In this document: positions 33,353-42,238 of the stretch, piece after piece
Layout of the letters: every line of letters starts with the position of its first letter
Position numbering within the stretch: position 1 is the first letter of the stretch
NCBI RefSeq assembly: GCF_023516435.1
Contig: NZ_CP097332.1
Location: forward strand, 868,001 to 932,000
Source of the DNA: Jatrophihabitans telluris
GTDB lineage: Bacteria > Actinomycetota > Actinomycetes > Mycobacteriales > Jatrophihabitantaceae
DNA length: 64,000 nt
Direction: 5' to 3'
Notes under the pieces: generated by a model
Told to the model about the DNA's origin: nothing
The model's input: only the letters and a program-made list of their open reading frames with translations
The model's database searches: none
Position numbers and translations under genes: made by a program

Positions 33353-33384
33353 GCAAGGGCGGTTCCACACACGTGGCGATGCGT

Positions 33385-33620
33385 CAGGCCACTGCGTCAA
33401 CAATGCGGACATGCCGCAATGCGGGGCGTCTCTCCACAGCGGTCCCCATCCAGTGCTCTGCCTTCGTCATGGCGCGGTTCATCAAGGTTGGTGCCCGCTC
33501 TGGCAACGAGGCGTCCGCAACAAATCGCCCTACGGTTTGGCTGATCTGTGCGTGGAAGGGCCCGCTCGGCGCGGACCTCTTTGAGACTCAACACCCACTT
33601 GGGGAAGACCGCAGGCCTTA
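33385..33620 (+). repeat. Dispersed approximately 80-bp repeat (33455-33535) with preceding TGCCG site
   Basis: A GACATGCCGCAATGCGGGG site precedes a diverged copy (GCTCTGCCTTCGTCATGGCG ... GCAACAAATCGCCCTACGG). The rest of 33353-33681 shows nothing else identifiable. Confidence 0.8.
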
Positions 33621-33681
33621 GTTGTTCGCAGGGGCCAGCGGCAGTGTGGCACGCTGCGTCATCAGGAAGGGATCGGGAAAA

Positions 33682-34044
33682 GTGGATCAGCGCGAACTGA
33701 AGGCCCTGTTTCGACGGCAGGCCGGCATTGATGTGGAGGGTGGAGTCCCAGCGTTTACAGGGCTCTATCCCTTTTACGACGGTTACGGGACGTGGGAAAT
33801 AACCTTCACAAGGCGGCGCTACCTCGTGTGGACCGCCGAGCAGGTCCAACTTTGGGCCCGATTTGGAGGACCGCTGCCCACTAGCCTGAAGCTGTCCGTA
33901 GCTCGCGGATCGATCTCGTTGGCCACCCCGGCAAGCGGGCCGGGTCGGTCCGGTCGCTATGACCGATACCTGGTCGGTGCGAAGACAGTGTGGGTCGAAA
34001 ACGCGTTTCGTCCTGTGCTTGATGGAATCCTCAGTCCGCCTTGA
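33682..34044 (+). CDS. Orphan protein of unknown function
   Basis: 120 aa from the GTG at 33682, preceded by AGGAAGG. 'GLYPFYDGYGTWEITFTRRRYLVWTAEQVQLW' and the C-terminal 'WVENAFRPVLDGIL' look like a compact alpha/beta domain. No family recognised. An IS3 remnant lies just downstream on the other strand. Confidence 0.55.
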   Translation: MDQRELKALFRRQAGIDVEGGVPAFTGLYPFYDGYGTWEITFTRRRYLVWTAEQVQLWARFGGPLPTSLKLSVARGSISLATPASGPGRSGRYDRYLVGAKTVWVENAFRPVLDGILSPP

Positions 34045-34124
34045 TCTTAGGCCGGGAAGACTGCTCTGACGAGCCTCCCGACGGCATCGCGCCCAGCGTC
34101 CGGCGGGGCTCAGTGGCTACAGCC

Positions 34125-34975
34125 CCTCCAGGGCGTGAGGATCTATCGAGACGGAGTTGCGCTCGTGTTTGCCACCCTCGGCGGTTGAGGACGTTCTTCT
34201 ACAGCAGCGAGAAGAATGACTCCATGGTTGCGTTGTCGGCGCAGGCGCCGACGCGAACCATCGAACCACGCAGCCCATAGCGTCGCAGTTCATGGACGAA
34301 CGCGTGGGAACGGAACTGACCAGATTCAACTGATAGTCGCATCACCGGCTTGTTTGAGTAACCGTAGCTGCTTGTTGAAAGCGTTGGCCAGGGCGTCGAC
34401 TGCGAGCTGAGAGGTCATGCGCTCACCCATCGAGTACCCGACGATACGGTTGCTGCAGGCGTCCTTGACGGCACAGAGGTAGAGCTTGCTTTCACCGGTC
34501 GGGTGTTCGGTGATGTCGGTCAGCCAAAGCCGATCCAGCTGAGGTGAGCGGGACTGGCGCGAGACCAAGTCGTCGTGGACGGGTGGTCCCGGTCGGCGGG
34601 TCGACCTCGCATCATCGCGTGCGCCGACCACAGCCGCTGCTGGGTGCAGAGCCGGTTGACGTGGTTACGGCAGGCCCTGATGTCGTACGTCGGGAGCTCG
34701 TCGGCGATGAATCGATAGCCGAACTCCGGGTCGTCGTGGTGGATGTCGATGGCGGCGTTGATCAGATGCGCGTCGTCCCAGTCACGCCGGCTGACCGGGT
34801 TGGCCAGCCATCTGTACTAGGCCTGCTTCGAGAAGCCGAGCACGCGGCAGGTCACCACGCCGGGGATCTTGTCGACGGCGAGGTCACGGACCAGCGGGAA
34901 CATCAAAACCTGGGGCAGACCCGAACGCCTGAGTTTGCACTGCTGGCGTTGACTCATCCCGGGGTTGAAGGTGGG
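34125..34975 (-). pseudogene. Degenerate IS3-family transposase (OrfB)
   Basis: Reading 34975 to 34125 on the minus strand gives, in several frames and across stop codons, the IS3 OrfB order: 'MFPLVRDLAVDKIPG', 'VLGFSKQA*YRWLANPVSRRD', 'DDPEFGYRFIADELP', 'RPGPPVHDDLV', 'LWLTDITEHPTGESKLYLCA', 'SNRIVGYSMGERM', then 'FVHELRRYGLRGSMVRVGAC' and 'NATMESFFSLL'. At least two stops and several frameshifts break it, so it is inactive. This integrase-core (DDE) element is an old insertion in the island. Confidence 0.88.
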
Positions 34976-35003
34976 GCGGCCGTTGAGTAGTTGGCGTTCT
35001 GGC

Positions 35004-36065
35004 TTAGGTGGCGTGGCGGTGCAACCAGTAGAAGCAGAGCCCGACGAGGGCCAGCGCCCCGGCGAGGTAGATGCCGGTTTCGTAGCTCTGGAACAGCCAG
35101 TAGCGGCTGGCTGGTTGATAGGTGACGACGCCGTGGTAGGTGGCGCTGAGCTGGGTCACGCAGGTCTCGAAGGCGTCGCGGGCAGCTGTTGATGCTTGGA
35201 CCTGGCTGGCGCCGGATGGTGGTCCTGACGCGGTTGCCAGTTGCGGGCAGGCGCTGTTGACGGTGTGCGCGTTAAGGATGTGGGCGCTGGAGTCCACGGC
35301 GCGGGTCGAGTAGACCCACGCGTTCGGGAGATTCGGCGCGCTGAGGAAAAGCGAGGACTGCGCCGATGGGCCGCCGTTGGTGCCGTAGCCGGTAGTGATC
35401 GCGGCCAGCGTGGTGCTCAGGTGCCGGGGTGAGATCAGGTGTTGGCGGATCAGGTAGGTGAACGCGAGCCGAACGCCGAGGAACACGCCCAGCGTGGCGG
35501 CCATGGCGGGCAAGGCTCGCCGGAGGATCACGCCGAAACTCACGCCGAGCGCGAACGCGAACGCCGCATAGCCGAGCGGGGTGATGTTGCGTTCGCCGAA
35601 CAGCCCGGCGTCGAAGCGGTTCATGTTCGCGGCGTCCATCGGGGCCGACCACCAGGTGACCATCAGGCTCAGCAGCCCCGTCGCGGCTACGCTGGCGGCG
35701 CCGACGAACGCGAGTTTGACGGCGACCCAGCGGGTGCGGGTGACGCTCTGGGTCAATGCCAGTCGGTGGGTGCCGTTCTCGAACTCGCGACTGATCAAGG
35801 GTGCGCCCCAGAACGCGCCGACCAACGCTGGGACTGCGACCAGCGCGGTCCCGATGAGTTCGAGCAGCGAGTCCAGCGTGCTGACGCCGATGCGGACGTT
35901 CGGGCAGGTCGGTGAGGCAATGCAGGCGCCCTGGGCCTTTGCGTAGGCGTCATAGACGTGGGCGAAGTGCGGGCCGGTGGCGGCCAGCATGATGGCCGCC
36001 ACGCCCAGCAGTCCAATCGCGAGGTAGCCCTGGGTGCGGAACTGGCGCAGGCTCAGCCGAATCAC
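35004..36065 (-). CDS. ABC-2 type transporter permease
   Basis: A 353-aa membrane protein with six TM segments, e.g. 'YLAIGLLGVAAIMLAATG', 'LIGTALVAVPALVGAFWGAPLI' and the C-terminal 'TGIYLAGALALVGLCFYWLH'. Residues 85-110 ('ISREFENGTHRLALTQSVTRTRW') are the ABC-2/YtrC-type permease signature. The GTG at 36065 overlaps the ATPase stop as GTGA. It works with the ATPase and is regulated by the GntR protein of the same operon, probably exporting a membrane-active compound. Confidence 0.88.
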   Translation of the reverse strand: MIRLSLRQFRTQGYLAIGLLGVAAIMLAATGPHFAHVYDAYAKAQGACIASPTCPNVRIGVSTLDSLLELIGTALVAVPALVGAFWGAPLISREFENGTHRLALTQSVTRTRWVAVKLAFVGAASVAATGLLSLMVTWWSAPMDAANMNRFDAGLFGERNITPLGYAAFAFALGVSFGVILRRALPAMAATLGVFLGVRLAFTYLIRQHLISPRHLSTTLAAITTGYGTNGGPSAQSSLFLSAPNLPNAWVYSTRAVDSSAHILNAHTVNSACPQLATASGPPSGASQVQASTAARDAFETCVTQLSATYHGVVTYQPASRYWLFQSYETGIYLAGALALVGLCFYWLHRHAT

Positions 36066-36967
36066 GCGACCACTCCGAGGCGCGTGCGGCTCACGCCGTT
36101 GGGCTTGCCGGACTCGTCGGCGCGACGCATGTAGGCCAGCACGAGATCTTCGAGCCCAAGGGGTTCGACCGTCCACGACGGGTCCAAGATCGGAGCCTCG
36201 CTGCGCACGACGAGGGTGCTTTGCCGGTCGGTGTGGCTAGCCTCGATCACCTCCTGACCTGCGGGCAAGCTGCCCGGGTCGCGGCGGGGGCCGGTGAGCC
36301 GATGGTGCGAGGCCAGCAGCTCCTCCACGTCGCCAGCTACGTGAACGCGGGAGTTGGCCAGGATGATCAGGTAGTCACAGACCCGCTCCAGATCGGCGAC
36401 CAGGTGCGAGGACAGCACCACCGTCATGTCGTCGTCGGCGACGGCCTGCATCAGGTGCTGGAGGAACTCGCGCCGGGCAAGCGGGTCCAGGCTTGCGACG
36501 GGCTCGTCCAGGACCAGCAGCTCGGGGCGTTTCGCGAGCGCCATCGTCAGCGCGAGCTGCGCGTGCTGGCCCCCGGACAACCTGCCGGCTCGCTGCTTGG
36601 GGTCGAGTCCGAGCTCGTCGACGCGTTGCTCGGCCATCGCGGCGTCCCAGCTCGGGTTGAGCCACGCCCCGAGCCGTAGGTGATCTGCGACCGTCAGGTT
36701 GGTATAGAGGGGATTCTGTTGGGCGACGAACCCAACCCGGCCGAGATGGACCGGGCTCTCGCCCGGGCGAGCGTCGAGCACCATGATCTGCCCGGCCGTT
36801 GGTTTGAGCAGGCCGACCGCGAGGTTGAGCAGAGTCGTCTTGCCGGCCCCGTTCGGACCAACCAGGCCGACCACGCGCCGTTTGGGCACCTCGACGGTGC
36901 AATCGCGAAGCGCCCACCGATTGCGGTAACGCTTGCCCAACCCGGCCGCGTTCAGCACCGCGCTCAT
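36062..36967 (-). CDS. ABC transporter ATP-binding protein
   Basis: A 301-aa ATPase with Walker A GPNGAGKTT at about 37-45, Q-loop QQNPLY, signature LSGGQHAQ, Walker B LLVLDEPVASLDP and the switch His in 'VVLSSHLVADLE'. The C-terminal 90 residues are an extra domain common in CcmA/YtrB-type proteins. It is co-transcribed between the GntR and permease genes with 4-bp overlaps. Confidence 0.93.
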   Translation of the reverse strand: MSAVLNAAGLGKRYRNRWALRDCTVEVPKRRVVGLVGPNGAGKTTLLNLAVGLLKPTAGQIMVLDARPGESPVHLGRVGFVAQQNPLYTNLTVADHLRLGAWLNPSWDAAMAEQRVDELGLDPKQRAGRLSGGQHAQLALTMALAKRPELLVLDEPVASLDPLARREFLQHLMQAVADDDMTVVLSSHLVADLERVCDYLIILANSRVHVAGDVEELLASHHRLTGPRRDPGSLPAGQEVIEASHTDRQSTLVVRSEAPILDPSWTVEPLGLEDLVLAYMRRADESGKPNGVSRTRLGVVA

Positions 36968-37356
36968 GCGACACCCTCGCCCGACGTCAATCGAAAGGTG
37001 TCCTGAAACAGGTCATCGATACTCTCATCATCCAGACCAGCACGACGCGCCTTGTCCAACCACCGCTGCAACTCACGCCGCAACGGTCCGTGCGCGGCCA
37101 GCGAATCACCCGGCAGCGACCCGACCACGAACGTACCGACGCCCGGACGGGCCGCGACCAACCCGGCGTGTTCCAGTTCGCGGTAGGCCTTCAACACGGT
37201 GTTCGGGTTGATCGCGACCTGCCCGACCACATCTCTCACGGTCGGCAGTTGGTCACCCGAGACCAGCAGACCCAGCCGCAATGCCCGGCGCACCTGCTGT
37301 ACCAGCTGCTGATACGCCGGCACCCCGGATCGGCTATCCAGATGGAACTCAATCAC
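36964..37356 (-). CDS. GntR-family (YtrA subfamily) regulator
   Basis: A 130-aa regulator of YtrA length. 'GVPAYQQLVQQVRRALRLGLLVSGDQLPTVRDVVGQVAINPNTVLKAYRELEHAGLV' (in order) is the GntR wHTH, followed by a short C-terminal helical region. The GTG at 37356 has GGAGAT upstream. A perfect inverted repeat lies 12 bp before the start. It is first of the three-gene operon and presumably represses it until a ligand, often a cell-wall antibiotic in this subfamily, is sensed. Confidence 0.92.
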   Translation of the reverse strand: MIEFHLDSRSGVPAYQQLVQQVRRALRLGLLVSGDQLPTVRDVVGQVAINPNTVLKAYRELEHAGLVAARPGVGTFVVGSLPGDSLAAHGPLRRELQRWLDKARRAGLDDESIDDLFQDTFRLTSGEGVA

Positions 37357-37368
37357 TACAGCATCTCC

Positions 37369-37392
37369 ATTGTGCTATATACCTAGCACAAT
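37369..37392. promoter_or_regulatory. Perfect inverted repeat, GntR/YtrA operator
   Basis: ATTGTGCTA (37369-37377) and TAGCACAAT (37384-37392) form a perfect 9-bp inverted repeat with a 6-nt spacer TATACC. It overlaps the probable -10 region (TATA) and lies 13 bp upstream of the gntR start. Confidence 0.85.
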
Positions 37393-37451
37393 GGTTGACT
37401 AGCCAGCCATCTCTGTCAACTACCACGAGCCACGGGGGTCTCCGGGCACCA

Positions 37452-37904
37452 CTAGGGCCTGCCGAGTACCGGGAATTCGCGTTCGATGGCGTCCAGTGAA
37501 GCGATCAGGCCGGGCAGCACAGTTTGATCGACGTGGTCGATCTGGAACTCAAGATGCGTATTCGTGCCGGGATTTTCCCTGACGTCTCCGACGACCGACA
37601 GGTGACCGTTCGGCTCGCAGCGGACGGTGAGGTCTATCCACAGCTCCATGCTGGCAAGGACGGCGGTCCCTTCCAGATTCTGGTTCATGTACTTCAGACC
37701 CTCGTTGAACCGGTGAATCTCGTTCATCCGAAGTGTCGCCGCGACTTTGGCGGTGAAGCCACCAACGTGGACCAAGATTGGTGTGATCATCGAGTTGCCG
37801 TCCCAGTAGTCCACGGCTCCGGGGTGGGCTCGACCCTCGACGTTGACCGTCACCCGGTCGTTTCCTGTCATACCGAGAGTGAATGCGCCCGCCACAGCGA
37901 GCAT
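37452..37904 (-). CDS. WapI-family-like immunity protein
   Basis: About 150 residues from the ATG at 37904 (MLAVAGAFTLGMTGNDRVTV); an inner ATG 11 codons later is possible. 'GRAHPGAVDYWDGNSMITPILVHVGGF' and 'LRMNEIHRFNEGLKYMNQNLEGTA' match the pattern I associate with WapI-type immunity proteins (P-x-x-x-D-Y-W-D-G-N). Those neutralise the toxic tip of a polymorphic toxin. No toxin gene is next to it, so it would be an orphan immunity gene. A hairpin unit lies upstream (37934). Confidence 0.6.
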   Translation of the reverse strand: MLAVAGAFTLGMTGNDRVTVNVEGRAHPGAVDYWDGNSMITPILVHVGGFTAKVAATLRMNEIHRFNEGLKYMNQNLEGTAVLASMELWIDLTVRCEPNGHLSVVGDVRENPGTNTHLEFQIDHVDQTVLPGLIASLDAIEREFPVLGRP

Positions 37905-37929
37905 CGTGCCAGATTGCCTCTCGAGACAT

Positions 37930-38000
37930 CTTCCGGTGTTGCCGCTGGTCGGGCGCGGAGGAGAGCGTCCGACTCTGCCGCAAGCAGCGCGCGGCCCGGT
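37930..38000 (+). repeat. Hairpin unit with two TGCCG cores
   Basis: TTGCCGCTGGTCGGGCGCGG, GAGCGTCCGACTCTGCCGC and AAGCAGCGCGCGG reproduce the 37-bp unit and the sequence found at 28285-28300. Confidence 0.85.
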
Positions 38001-38043
38001 TGGGACGGATGACGTTATTGCGCGGGTATGAGAGCATCGCTCG

Positions 38044-38283
38044 ATGCGCGTCCTGTTTCTGTTGTGCGCCTTCGCTGGGGTCCTCTTAGTGGTCTTTAAC
38101 GCCAAGGTCGGTCATTACATGTACGAGCGAAACCAAGACCGGGGGTGGCCTGCCATCCATCGCGCGCGTAGCGCGAGGCCGAGCCTGCACCTGGCTTGGG
38201 CCCGGGTCATGTGCGTGTTCGCTGGCACGGTGGCCGCAGCCGGCGGCGTCCTTGCCTTTGCTGGCATTTGGCATTCGCATTAA
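38044..38283 (+). CDS. Small two-TM membrane protein
   Basis: 79 aa with TM segments 'VLFLLCAFAGVLLVVFNAKV' and 'VMCVFAGTVAAAGGVLAFAGIW' joined by a basic loop. No family recognised. It is divergent from the WapI-like gene with a hairpin unit between. Confidence 0.5.
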   Translation: MRVLFLLCAFAGVLLVVFNAKVGHYMYERNQDRGWPAIHRARSARPSLHLAWARVMCVFAGTVAAAGGVLAFAGIWHSH

Positions 38284-38339
38284 GCCGACACCGAAACCTT
38301 GCAACTTAGCGCGCTTACCGGCCGATCGGCGGGTCACCT

Positions 38340-38545
38340 CGATCGTCTTCATGCATCCGCATGAGCTGGTCGGGCGCGGACGAGAGAGCGTCCGACTCTA
38401 CTGCTGGTCGGGCGTGGACGTGAGAGCGTCCGACTCTGCCGCTGGTCGGGCGCGGCCCGCTCCAGTGATCTGCATTCGTCATGGCGCGGCGCATCAGGTT
38501 GGTGCCCGGTCCGGCGACGAGGCGTCCACAACAAATTGCCCTACG
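38340..38545 (+). repeat. Two to three hairpin units followed by dispersed approximately 80-bp repeat
   Basis: GAGCTGGTCGGGCGCGGACG with AGAGAGCGTCCGACTC, a second unit GCTGGTCGGGCGTGGACGTG, and a third TGCCGCTGGTCGGGCGCGGC run directly into a repeat copy at 38467-38545 (GATCTGCATTCGTCATGGCG ... CAACAAATTGCCCTACG). The 38546-38685 remainder holds nothing I can identify. Confidence 0.88.
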
Positions 38546-38685
38546 ATCTAATCACTTGATGTCTCGTTGTCGCCTGCTGGCGGAGGCATCTGTGAGGGTG
38601 GAAGGCGCCGAACAGCCTCGGAACTGCCGCAAGGTGCCGCCTGCCCGCTTCAGCTCCGCTCGTTCACCCAAGAGACCGGCGGCAA

Positions 38686-39300
38686 TTAGGGCTGAGGAGG
38701 AGGAGGCGGAAGGCCCAGTGCCTTACGGATCTGGCGAGAATAGGAAGCGATTGCGTCAGTATTCGGCGACGCGCTGTCAAGTACAGCATTAATGAAAGAC
38801 CAGCCACTCGCCCTGACAATGCGACCCCAGGCGATCGAATCATTGTGCAGGGCGATGCCCATGTGATCGGTCAGCACGGCGACAGACTCCGGCCACCGGA
38901 GATCCTCGAGTTGCCTGAAAGCTTGATTGTCTGTCTCAACCCCTCTCGCTGCGACCGCCTTGGCCTCAGCGAGGGATCCCTTGTTTCTGACCACGGCGTT
39001 CCAATCGGCGTTCACCCGATTCAAGCGGCCCACGATCGCGAGGTACTTCCGCTTGGCAACTTCCTCAGACCACATCTCCCCGGAACCCGTCGCCGTCGAA
39101 GTCCCTTCCGGCAGCGGCGTGGTGTCCCCAGGAAATGGGCCGCTCGGTTTGGTCGCGGTGGTCGAGGTCGCACGCGTGGCCGACCGAGGCGTAGCGTGGT
39201 TTGGCTCGCCTTGGTGAGCGCTGCACGATGTGGCGGTCAGAAAGAATAGCGTTACCGCGGACAGGACGGCGCGATCACGCCCGAGAGAGCTCCTCGGCAT
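38686..39300 (-). CDS. Putative lipoprotein
   Basis: 204 aa. 'AVLSAVTLFFLTATSC' is a lipoprotein signal peptide with Cys26 as the acylation site. A Thr/Ser/Pro-rich linker (residues 30-72) follows, then a helical domain (KRKYLAIVGRLNRVNADWNA ... IASYSRQIRKALG). It ends in a proline run. It is exposed on the outer face of the membrane; function is unknown. Confidence 0.65.
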   Translation of the reverse strand: MPRSSLGRDRAVLSAVTLFFLTATSCSAHQGEPNHATPRSATRATSTTATKPSGPFPGDTTPLPEGTSTATGSGEMWSEEVAKRKYLAIVGRLNRVNADWNAVVRNKGSLAEAKAVAARGVETDNQAFRQLEDLRWPESVAVLTDHMGIALHNDSIAWGRIVRASGWSFINAVLDSASPNTDAIASYSRQIRKALGLPPPPPQP

Positions 39301-39505
39301 GTTGCATACCCTAGCTGTTCAGCTGAATGTGACCTGTTCTGTGGTTGGTCGAAGCGACGAGATCGCACCTGGGTCAACGGCTTAGACCATTGGCGGTCAA
39401 GCAGCGCCGACACTTCCCAAAACGCGACCGGCTCGCTGGCGTCCGTGGGCTTCGCGACGGCCTTCGCGTCCTGCCCACGGTGCACAAGGTCGGTCGGTCC
39501 GCCGG

Positions 39506-40126
39506 TCAGCGGCTGAGACGGTAGGCGAGTACGTCACTCACCGCAAAGAACAGGGTCCAGGAAATCAGGACACCGAGTAGCGCGAATCGGGGTTTGATGT
39601 GTATTTCTCGGTGATCGGTTGCGGCCGCCGGTGGGGCGTCGCCGACCTGCGCCGCTCTCCACGTTTCGATGTGTGCGGCAACTGCCTTCACGTGCTTGTT
39701 CCCGGACAGTGTTCCCGCCAGCGACTGCTGCGCGGCCGAGACTCGGATACGGCGCTGGCCCACGGTGATGATCCGCAAGCCGAGGCGCGTGTCGAAACCT
39801 GCGATGTCCGCCGCAGCCACGTAATACTCACCGAGGATGTTCATCACCCGCAGTGACGGGCCGCGGACGTCGACACGGATGAAAAGCGCCACGACCGAGG
39901 GCCAGCTGAACAGGCTCGCCACACATCCCCCCGCGAAGGCTTCCAGGCTGTTCGGGGGAGGCGGCCCGAACGCCCCCGCACAGGCTGCAAGAAACAGCCC
40001 GTAGAGCAATAGCCCGAGCAACGCCGCTCCCACCGTGAGGTAGCGCTTACACCGCCCCACCATCACCCACCTACTCGACCGGGCCACGCTCGAATGCGGC
40101 AGGAGACTCGGTCGGCCAGTGTTCAC
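39506..40126 (-). CDS. Membrane protein with bacterial PH-like domain
   Basis: 206 aa. GAGAGG lies 5 bp before the ATG at 40126. Two N-terminal TM segments (GAALLGLLLYGLFLAACAG; CVASLFSWPSVVALFI) are followed by a beta-rich domain (VDVRGPSLRVMNILGEYYVAAADIAGFDTRLGLRIITVG) resembling bacterial PH domains, then a C-terminal TM helix (FALLGVLISWTLFFAVSDVLA). Specific role unknown. Confidence 0.6.
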   Translation of the reverse strand: MNTGRPSLLPHSSVARSSRWVMVGRCKRYLTVGAALLGLLLYGLFLAACAGAFGPPPPNSLEAFAGGCVASLFSWPSVVALFIRVDVRGPSLRVMNILGEYYVAAADIAGFDTRLGLRIITVGQRRIRVSAAQQSLAGTLSGNKHVKAVAAHIETWRAAQVGDAPPAAATDHREIHIKPRFALLGVLISWTLFFAVSDVLAYRLSR

Positions 40127-40251
40127 ATGTTCGCCTCTCTCTAGCGGTGCTCATGTGTAGCAGATCGCAGTGGTCGGCCGTGTCTATGTGCGGCGTGGCC
40201 GATACCGTGGGCGCCCGCTGACTCACCTGCGGGCGTTGCGTGCTGGCGGAA

Positions 40252-40345
40252 CCTTCGTCAGGTGTGAACAGGCGCAGGGGACGCTATGCCGTTGACGACG
40301 AACCGCCTCCTCCCATTGGTCCGAAAACCTCGTCCGCTCATGCCG
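40252..40345 (+). repeat. Dispersed repeat, second copy of the TGTGAACA-type
   Basis: CTTCGTCAGGTGTGAACAGG through CCATTGGTCCGAAAAC to CGTCCGCTCATGCCGAATTG, similar to 27483-27582 and in the same orientation. Confidence 0.8.
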
Positions 40346-40388
40346 AATTGAGTGCGATCGCCCGACCTCCGGTGCGAGACTCTGCAAT

Positions 40389-40751
40389 GTGTACGGGCTC
40401 CCGGAAGACACCGACCTCTCAGCCTTCGTCGGATGCAAGCTGGAGCTTGTGTCGATCAGCTTGCATCAGGTCAACCTCAACTTCGACGGGCTACGGAAGA
40501 TCGGCATCACAATCGAGGGTGACTACGCGGTGTCTGGGCCGGACGTAGCACGGGACCGCTATTCAGCCGCCCCCGAGGGCGCAACGGGATTGGTCGGGCT
40601 TCTTGGTTCGAGAGTCAGTGATGTCCAGGTCGTGGACCATGGAACTACGACCGTCCACTTCGTTGGTGGCGCAGCGATCATGATCTACGACTCTGAGGAA
40701 CACTACGAGAGCTACCAGATCTACATCGGCGACCGACTCATCGTCGTTTGA
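40389..40751 (+). CDS. DUF6188-like orphan protein
   Basis: 120 aa, GTG start. 'LVSISLHQVNLNFDGLRKIGITIEGDYAV' and 'GLLGSRVSDVQVVDHGTTTVHFVGGAAIMIYDSEEHYESYQI' follow the L-x-G-x-x-V / x-L-x-F-x-x-G-x-x-L-x-V two-strand pattern of small beta proteins such as DUF6188. These are frequently orphan immunity-type genes; that role is inference. A TGCCG site follows the stop (40780). Confidence 0.6.
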   Translation: MYGLPEDTDLSAFVGCKLELVSISLHQVNLNFDGLRKIGITIEGDYAVSGPDVARDRYSAAPEGATGLVGLLGSRVSDVQVVDHGTTTVHFVGGAAIMIYDSEEHYESYQIYIGDRLIVV

Positions 40752-40823
40752 TCGCTTGCCGCCGCCGGCAGCATCCGCACATGCCGCAGTGACGGTCGTA
40801 TCCACGGCTCGGAACTGCCGACG

Positions 40824-41105
40824 TCAGCGTGTCTTACGCCGACCGACAGAACCAGCAAACTGCCTGCGGTCGGCGAGTGACCGGCCACGGCCAATCTGAA
40901 TCTGGTTCACGACGCCCGTGGCACCCATCATCACCATCCCAGCCAGTTCCAGGTAGATGCCGATGTGGCGGTAGACGTTGTGGCTATCGAAGTTGAGCAA
41001 GCCTAGAACGGCGCCGATCCCGGCCAGCACAAATGCGACGCCCAGCCATATCAGGCCGAGCCGCGATATCCGCTGCCTCCACTTCACGTCGGCATGATGC
41101 CACAA
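40824..41105 (-). CDS. Small two-TM membrane protein
   Basis: 93 aa. TM segments 'LGLIWLGVAFVLAGIGAVLGLLNF' and 'IGIYLELAGMVMMGATGVV' with a basic tail. No family recognised. TGCCG sites lie between it and the divergent DUF4265 gene. Confidence 0.55.
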   Translation of the reverse strand: MWHHADVKWRQRISRLGLIWLGVAFVLAGIGAVLGLLNFDSHNVYRHIGIYLELAGMVMMGATGVVNQIQIGRGRSLADRRQFAGSVGRRKTR

Positions 41106-41202
41106 TTGTCCAGACCACGGATCTGCCGCTGACTGCGCGGACGTGCCGATGTGCGCGTCCGATGGAGGAGTGCTGCATCCTTATGCGGTGGCCGATGAGA
41201 CG

Positions 41203-41676
41203 ATGATTGCGACACACGACGAGCCCGCCGCGCGGGCGCGGACCAACTACATCCTGAGGCTCAGCCTGGCGGACGACGGATTGCCTGGCCGGTATGAGCA
41301 GATGTGGACTCGGACCGACGACAAGGTCAACTTCGAGCTATGTTGCATCCCCTTTTTCACCTACGGGTTGTCGCTCGGTGACGTCCTCACCACGACCGAC
41401 GACGATGGCTCCTACAAGATCGTCTCCAAGGGTGGGCATCGGACGATCAGGTTCGCGATCCAGAACGAGACGTTTCTCCATGAGGCCCACGACTCGCTCC
41501 ATGGTTCGATCGCGGGGACTGGATGCCTGGTCGAGTTTCGTGGGCACATGCTCGGTTACGGCGCGATTGACATTGTTGAAGACCGCCAGTCGGAAGTCGT
41601 CAGAGGATTGTTGAGTCCACTCGCCGAGCAAGGGCTCCTGATGTGGGAGTGGGCTGACCCCGCCGTACCGGATTGA
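41203..41676 (+). CDS. DUF4265 domain protein
   Basis: 157 aa from the ATG at 41203 (MIATHDEPAARART). 'YEQMWTRTDDKVNFELCCIPFFTYGLSLGDVLTT' is the DUF4265 signature (E-x-x-W ... N/C-x-P-F-F-x-x-G-x-x-x-G-D), followed by 'YKIVSKGGHRTIRFAI'. DUF4265 proteins are small cytoplasmic proteins often found as isolated genes near toxins or in immunity arrays. No partner is visible here. Confidence 0.75.
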   Translation: MIATHDEPAARARTNYILRLSLADDGLPGRYEQMWTRTDDKVNFELCCIPFFTYGLSLGDVLTTTDDDGSYKIVSKGGHRTIRFAIQNETFLHEAHDSLHGSIAGTGCLVEFRGHMLGYGAIDIVEDRQSEVVRGLLSPLAEQGLLMWEWADPAVPD

Positions 41677-42238
41677 TTGGTCATGCGGGCATCCGCAATT
41701 GCCGCTGGGCGGGTCGCTACGCTCGACCGCATCTGCCGCCTGTCGTGCTCGCATGCATCTGCTGCATCAGGCGGGCGAGGAGCGATGCCCGCTCGGCCAA
41801 TCGAAGACCGCAGCCGCATCGCCATCGACGTTCGCCAGGTCTGCAGAATTCACGCAGGCCCAGAAGTCGGCAGGCACTCTGCGCCCATCGAGCAGCGAGT
41901 CGAGATGGCGCAGGGTGACAATCCGCGACGCACCCATCGAGGCAGTGACCTCGTACCGGCGGGGCCGTCGGAACGGTGATCCGATCGAGGGCGGACCGTC
42001 TGTCACGCGTCGGAGGTTGAGTGCATCTGGCCTGACCCCGATTCGTAGGTCCAGTGGATCAGTTCTCGGGGTCCGGCCAATGCCGCTGGTCGGGCGCGGA
42101 AGAGATTGCGTCGACTCTGCCGCGAAGCGGGACTTTCCGGTCATGGCTCCCGTCTGTGTTCATCGAGTAGTTCGGTCTCGGTCCGTGTCGCAAATATTGG
42201 CTTCGCCGTTGGTCTGCGGCGAGAGTTGGGTGGGCACA
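41677..42238 (+). repeat. Gap with TGCCG sites, hairpins and one weak minus-strand frame
   Basis: Sites at 41700, 41735 and 42078 carry the GCGGGTCG/CGACCGC hairpin and one hairpin unit (GCTGGTCGGGCGCGGAAGAG). A minus-strand frame (about 41767-42050) encodes 'RRYEVTASMGASRIVTLRHL' and 'LLDGRRVPADFWACVNSADL', which looks protein-like but lacks a clear start codon. It may be a decayed orphan gene. Confidence 0.5.
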
